Shown one piece after another: positions 13,114 to 15,985 of a stretch of 15,985 nucleotides of DNA. A program made the translations under genes and the position numbers. The notes under the pieces were generated by a model. That model saw only the letters and a list, made by a program, of their open reading frames with translations. It made no database searches and was not told the DNA's origin. The DNA comes from Candidatus Woesearchaeota archaeon (GTDB taxonomy: Archaea > Nanobdellota > Nanobdellia > Woesearchaeales > GW2011-AR9): the NCBI GenBank assembly GCA_018303045.1, contig JAGVYX010000002.1, forward strand, positions 1 to 15,985. Reading direction: 5' to 3'. Within the stretch, counting starts at the first letter, position 1; the number at the start of each line of letters is the position of its first letter.

Positions 13114-13809
13114 TCATCTTCTTCTACCCGTCCTCCTTGGCGCGATTTTACCCACCTTTCTTCCCGGCGGCGCGCTTCTTGGCGATTGCGTTGGCCTGCC
13201 TTTAACATGCGAGCATTTTCCGCCAAAGGGGTGGTTTACCGCGTTCATGGAAATGCCGCAGACTCGCGGATAAACTTTATTTCGAGCTCTCATTTTCATA
13301 AACCGCCTTCCGGCTTTAAGAAAGGGCTTGTCTTTTCTTCCCGATCCGGCCAGCACGCCAATAGCCGCCCGGCAATCTGGCAATAATATTTTTTCTTTTC
13401 GCGACGGCAATAATACCCGAATATGATGTTCATCTTTAGCGACAATTCTAGCTGCCGATCCGGAGGTTCTCACCATTTTTCCGCCATCACCAGGCCGCAA
13501 TTCAATATTATGAATTAGAGTGCCTTCAGGAATATCTTTTAAAGACATTACGTTTCCGGACCGGAGTTCGGTTGAATCAACGCTTAAATAATCGCCAACA
13601 GTAATTCCTTCCGGGGCAACCGTTCTGGTCCTGTCGCCATTGGCATAAGCAATTTCCATTAAGGGAGTGGAATGAGCCGGGCAGTGCAGTAGATCAACAA
13701 CCGTTCCACTTTGAGTTAGGTGGCTAACTTCCGCTTTATAACGAAATCCGGGAGTCCGGTAAGTAAGCGAACCATGTCCTCTTCGCTGTTGTATTAATCT
13801 TTTACCCAT
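13114..13809 (-). CDS. rpl2: Large-subunit ribosomal protein uL2
   Basis: Core large-subunit protein near the peptidyl-transferase centre, needed for subunit association. The N terminus GKRLIQQRRGHGSLTYRTPG and the C-terminal motif NHPFGGKCSHVKGRPTQSPR are conserved; the His at about residue 193 lies at the site of the functionally important histidine of bacterial L2. APPGRKVGKIAPRRTGRRR is the archaeal end. With 231 residues it is close to the 235-240 norm. Its start lies 1 nt after the stop of the orphan gene rather than after uL23, and no Shine-Dalgarno is obvious beyond GGGATG. Confidence 0.97.
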   Translation of the reverse strand: MGKRLIQQRRGHGSLTYRTPGFRYKAEVSHLTQSGTVVDLLHCPAHSTPLMEIAYANGDRTRTVAPEGITVGDYLSVDSTELRSGNVMSLKDIPEGTLIHNIELRPGDGGKMVRTSGSAARIVAKDEHHIRVLLPSRKEKILLPDCRAAIGVLAGSGRKDKPFLKAGRRFMKMRARNKVYPRVCGISMNAVNHPFGGKCSHVKGRPTQSPRSAPPGRKVGKIAPRRTGRRR

Positions 13810-13810
13810 T

Positions 13811-14164
13811 TTACATCCCAGCTCTGGTTAACAATTTATTCATTTTTTTATAACATACTAGATCAATTTCGCCATCACTGTCTTTATGCAAACAACTAAA
13901 TCCCCTATTTTCGTCTTTTAATTTTAGGCCATTTCCTAAATAAGAAAAAGCAGATTTTTTAGTATTTAATATTACTATCGGACCATCGCCACCTGTTAGC
14001 AATTTAGCAGCAAATTGCAAATAGCCATTATCTGCACCAGCGTAAACAAATAATTGAGAGGAGGTCTCTGCATTATCAGAAACATTAGCAATCACTACAG
14101 TTTCACCCCCAACTAAACTCGCTAGATCACTTTCATTTCCAACAGATTTTGGTTCTGATCTCAT
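13811..14164 (-). CDS. Unrecognised 117-residue protein inserted between uL23 and uL2
   Basis: The frame is open back to 14230, but the ATG at 14162-14164 is preferred because it lies 2 nt after the uL23 stop (TAAAAATG), matching the other junctions. The stop is 1 nt before the uL2 ATG, so it is probably co-translated. The protein is acidic to neutral and strand-rich by eye (GGETVVIANVS, SQLFVYAGADNGYLQFAAKL, DGPIVILNTKKSAFSYLGNG, GEIDLVCYKK). It has two Cys (in FSCLHK and LVCYKK), no signal peptide, no membrane helix and no RNA-binding motif that I recognise. Ribosomal proteins nearby are strongly basic, so it is unlikely to be a standard one. uL23 and uL2 are adjacent in canonical archaeal operons. 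Codons such as AGT, GTA and AGG look less GC-rich than in neighbours. The gene is intact; its function is unknown. Confidence 0.75.
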   Translation of the reverse strand: MRSEPKSVGNESDLASLVGGETVVIANVSDNAETSSQLFVYAGADNGYLQFAAKLLTGGDGPIVILNTKKSAFSYLGNGLKLKDENRGFSCLHKDSDGEIDLVCYKKMNKLLTRAGM

Positions 14165-14166
14165 TT

Positions 14167-14490
14167 TTAGATCAACCCTAAATCGGCGCTGACATCGGAA
14201 GCTAATTTGTCCGCTCTCAATTTCACGCAAGCTTTTTTCTGTCCGCTGATGGAATTTTGAATATTAACTTTAACTACCGTAACTTTAAACATTTCTTCTA
14301 CTGCTTTCTTAACATCGGCCTTAGCAGCTTTAGGATCAACAATAAAAGTCAATTTATTGTCGAATTCAATGGACTTAATGGCCTTTTCTGTGGAAAAGGG
14401 GAACTTAATAATTTTATATGGATCGAAAGTTTCCACTACTGCAGGCGTTTCCTTATTTTCAGTTTTAATTGCTTTCTGTTCTTCAGCCAT
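14167..14490 (-). CDS. rpl23: Large-subunit ribosomal protein uL23
   Basis: Tunnel-exit protein and docking site for nascent-chain factors. The core is recognised from IIKFPFSTEKAIKSIEFDNK, then LTFIVDPKAAKADVKKAVEE and MFKVTVVKVN. The ATG at 14488-14490 (MAEEQKAIK) is chosen, giving 107 residues and a 4-nt gap after uL4. A TTG four codons earlier would overlap uL4 by 8 nt and is less likely. Before the core there is a polar N-terminal extension of about 20 residues (KTENKETPAVVET). Confidence 0.96.
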   Translation of the reverse strand: MAEEQKAIKTENKETPAVVETFDPYKIIKFPFSTEKAIKSIEFDNKLTFIVDPKAAKADVKKAVEEMFKVTVVKVNIQNSISGQKKACVKLRADKLASDVSADLGLI

Positions 14491-14494
14491 TTTA

Positions 14495-15304
14495 TTATGC
14501 AAACAACTTCTCCTGTTCTATTCTTTCTACAGCATTCTTAGTCCATAATGTTACTCTCCCAGGCAGGGCTCCCGGAGCTAGCAGCTCCGCATTTAAGGAA
14601 TGAGCTGGAACAACGTCAACTCCCGGAATATTTTTAGCTGCTTTAAGCGCTGGGCAGTCTTCCTTGCCGACAATAATTAATAATCCCTTTTTTCTCCGGT
14701 ATCTTCTGCCCCGTAACTTTCCAATGCCTGCCCGGACTTTTTTAACCGATGATCTCTGCAATTCCTCTTGGAAACCCAGTTCAGCTAAAACTTTTTTTAC
14801 TTCGATAGTTTTTTGCAGGCTCTCAAACTGATTGTCGATAATAAACGGATATTGCTGCGGAAGACGATGCCCTCTTTTTTCCACTATATTTCTGTTTAAT
14901 GCCGCTCCCATCGCGGATCTAATAGCCATGGAGTTTTCTTTTTTGTTGATTTTTCTCTCCCAAATTCTATTTCCTTTAGGAGGATGCGCGCGCTTACCGC
15001 CAACGGCCTGAGCCGAAAAAGCTCCCACCCAGTTAAATCTAGTTCCCCGGCGGGATAATATTTTCCTCCTAACTCTGGAGATGCCAAAGCCGTAGGTTCC
15101 CCGATACTTGCGCCGGCGCTTGCTGGTTTTAGACGAAGAGCGCTTTCCGGCTTCCGGATGATTGCCGTAAGATTGCCGCGCCGAACTTTGCAAAGCCTGC
15201 ACGGCCCGCTGGATTAAATCCGGCCGATAAGCTTCATTAAATTGCTCCGGCAAACTTTGCTCTCCCAGTTTTTTCGATTTAGTGTCAATTAGGGGTAATT
15301 TCAT
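14495..15304 (-). CDS. rpl4: Large-subunit ribosomal protein uL4
   Basis: Large-subunit protein whose extended loop reaches the tunnel constriction. The archaeal form is recognised from FNEAYRPDLIQRAVQALQSS, the basic loop region around VGGKRAHPPKGNRIWERKIN, and the C-terminal GRRYRRKKGLLIIVGKEDCP followed by IPGVDVVPAHSLNAELLAPG. At 269 residues it is within the archaeal range. The start is 2 nt after the uL3 stop. Confidence 0.97.
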   Translation of the reverse strand: MKLPLIDTKSKKLGEQSLPEQFNEAYRPDLIQRAVQALQSSARQSYGNHPEAGKRSSSKTSKRRRKYRGTYGFGISRVRRKILSRRGTRFNWVGAFSAQAVGGKRAHPPKGNRIWERKINKKENSMAIRSAMGAALNRNIVEKRGHRLPQQYPFIIDNQFESLQKTIEVKKVLAELGFQEELQRSSVKKVRAGIGKLRGRRYRRKKGLLIIVGKEDCPALKAAKNIPGVDVVPAHSLNAELLAPGALPGRVTLWTKNAVERIEQEKLFA

Positions 15305-15306
15305 AG

Positions 15307-15985
15307 TTAGTTGCTAAGCGAGATATAGCGCGTCTCCGGAGCAGTTTTAGGTATTTTTCTATTGGCTCTGATGGCTTGGGTTAACACTAAAGCCCTTTTT
15401 TTAGGGCCGACAATGGAACCTTTGACTAAGACATAAGGATTTTTGACCACGCCATAATGGGCAATGCCTCCTTTAGGAGTAATTTGCGCCCCGTCATCGC
15501 CAATCTTTATAATTTGTTTATTATATTCGGTGCGCAAGTGATATCCCATTTTTCCGGCTTGGGCTACCGTGAATTCAACTCTCTTAGGCGTCCATGATCC
15601 AAGAGTAGCAATGCCCCGCTTAGTTTTCTCGGCTTTATGCTGCCTGATCGGCACCCCCATTCTTTTAACTGTGCCCTGCCAGCCTTTTCCCTTGCCCACG
15701 CCATGGATATCTACTTGATTTCCCGATTCAAAAAGAGCATTAACAGCAATTTCTTTTCCTAACATTTGTTTAGCATAAGCTAATTTTTCATCTTTATTTC
15801 CGCCGAGGCCCAATTCAATCATCTTGGGCTTTTTTGTTCCAATCCCAGTTTTAACTGGAGTAGAATAAACTACCAATTTAAGATCATCAAAAGAAGCGCC
15901 ATCGTCAAGAAGCTTGGATTTTTTTACCACCGGAATTTTTTTTATCAATTCTTTATCGAGACTGGGCGTCATAACTGAAGTGAAT
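15307..15985 (-). CDS. rpl3: Large-subunit ribosomal protein uL3, N terminus off the window
   Basis: Early-assembly large-subunit protein reaching towards the peptidyl-transferase centre. The visible part includes the signature VDIHGVGKGKGWQGTVKRMG, then RRGIATLGSWTPKRVEF-like sequence (here KRGIATLGSWTPKRVEFTVA) and the archaeal end KIPKTAPETRYISLSN. The frame stays open through the right edge (Phe-Thr-Ser-Val precede the Met at 15972), so that Met is internal. Archaeal uL3 has about 330 residues; roughly the first 100 are missing here. This is the most upstream gene visible, and the operon promoter lies outside the window. Confidence 0.96.
   Translation of the reverse strand, partial: FTSVMTPSLDKELIKKIPVVKKSKLLDDGASFDDLKLVVYSTPVKTGIGTKKPKMIELGLGGNKDEKLAYAKQMLGKEIAVNALFESGNQVDIHGVGKGKGWQGTVKRMGVPIRQHKAEKTKRGIATLGSWTPKRVEFTVAQAGKMGYHLRTEYNKQIIKIGDDGAQITPKGGIAHYGVVKNPYVLVKGSIVGPKKRALVLTQAIRANRKIPKTAPETRYISLSN

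Noticed and set aside
12940..13386. Plus-strand frame of 148 codons opposite uS19 and uL2
   Set aside because: It runs antisense through two clear ribosomal genes and resembles no family.
14165..14230. Longer start for the orphan gene inside uL23
   Set aside because: The extra 22 residues are the uL23 coding sequence read in another frame. The ATG at 14164, 2 nt after the uL23 stop, fits the operon pattern.
14495..14502. TTG start for uL23 overlapping uL4
   Set aside because: An ATG four codons downstream sits 4 nt after the uL4 stop and gives an ordinary N terminus.

Overview
The window is almost entirely one archaeal ribosomal-protein superoperon read on the minus strand. Genes run from the right edge to about position 1528 in the order uL3-uL4-uL23-[orphan]-uL2-uS19-uL22-uS3-uL29-aIF1-Rnp1-uS17-uL14-uL24-eS4-uL5-uS14-uS8-uL6-eL32-eL19-uL18-uS5-uL30-[broken orphan]-uL15-SecY. 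The archaeal or eukaryotic-type proteins (eS4, eL19, eL32), aIF1/SUI1, the RNase P subunit Rnp1 and archaeal-type SecY show that this is Archaea. AT-rich DNA, an N-terminally extended uS14 and many charged tails suggest a DPANN lineage such as Woesearchaeota or Pacearchaeota. That placement is an inference from style, not a phylogeny.

Layout. 15985-11025 is the S10-like half (uL3, cut by the window edge, to uL29). 11024-10384 holds the translation and RNA-processing genes aIF1 and rnp1. 10356-1528 is the spc-like half ending in secY. Most junctions are tight: TGA/ATG overlaps, or a stop followed by a start within 0-5 nt, which implies translational coupling. A T9 run on the minus strand at 1451-1459 is the likely transcription terminator. 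The products are ribosomal subunit proteins, a start-codon selection factor, a tRNA-processing subunit and the membrane channel for secreted proteins.

Two genes do not belong to the canonical operon. A 117-codon gene of unknown function lies between uL23 and uL2 (13811-14164). Between uL30 and uL15 lie the remains of a gene of 93 codons (3450-3744), frameshifted by a perfect 13-bp tandem duplication; removing one repeat copy restores a single frame from a start touching the uL30 stop codon. Related scars are a 14-bp tandem duplication that copies the uL6 start codon region (7176-7203) and a 13-bp repeat in front of uL15 (3418-3443).

The left end (1 to about 1300) is different. It carries a pseudogene (105-1052) for a lipoprotein resembling Tli4, an immunity protein of bacterial type VI secretion lipase effectors, with two apparent frameshifts near its N terminus, followed by a hairpin. 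Between it and secY is an AT-rich gap with a 121-bp element bounded by perfect 13-bp inverted repeats. This suggests either bacterial DNA acquired downstream of the archaeal operon or an assembly chimera; the sequence alone cannot decide.
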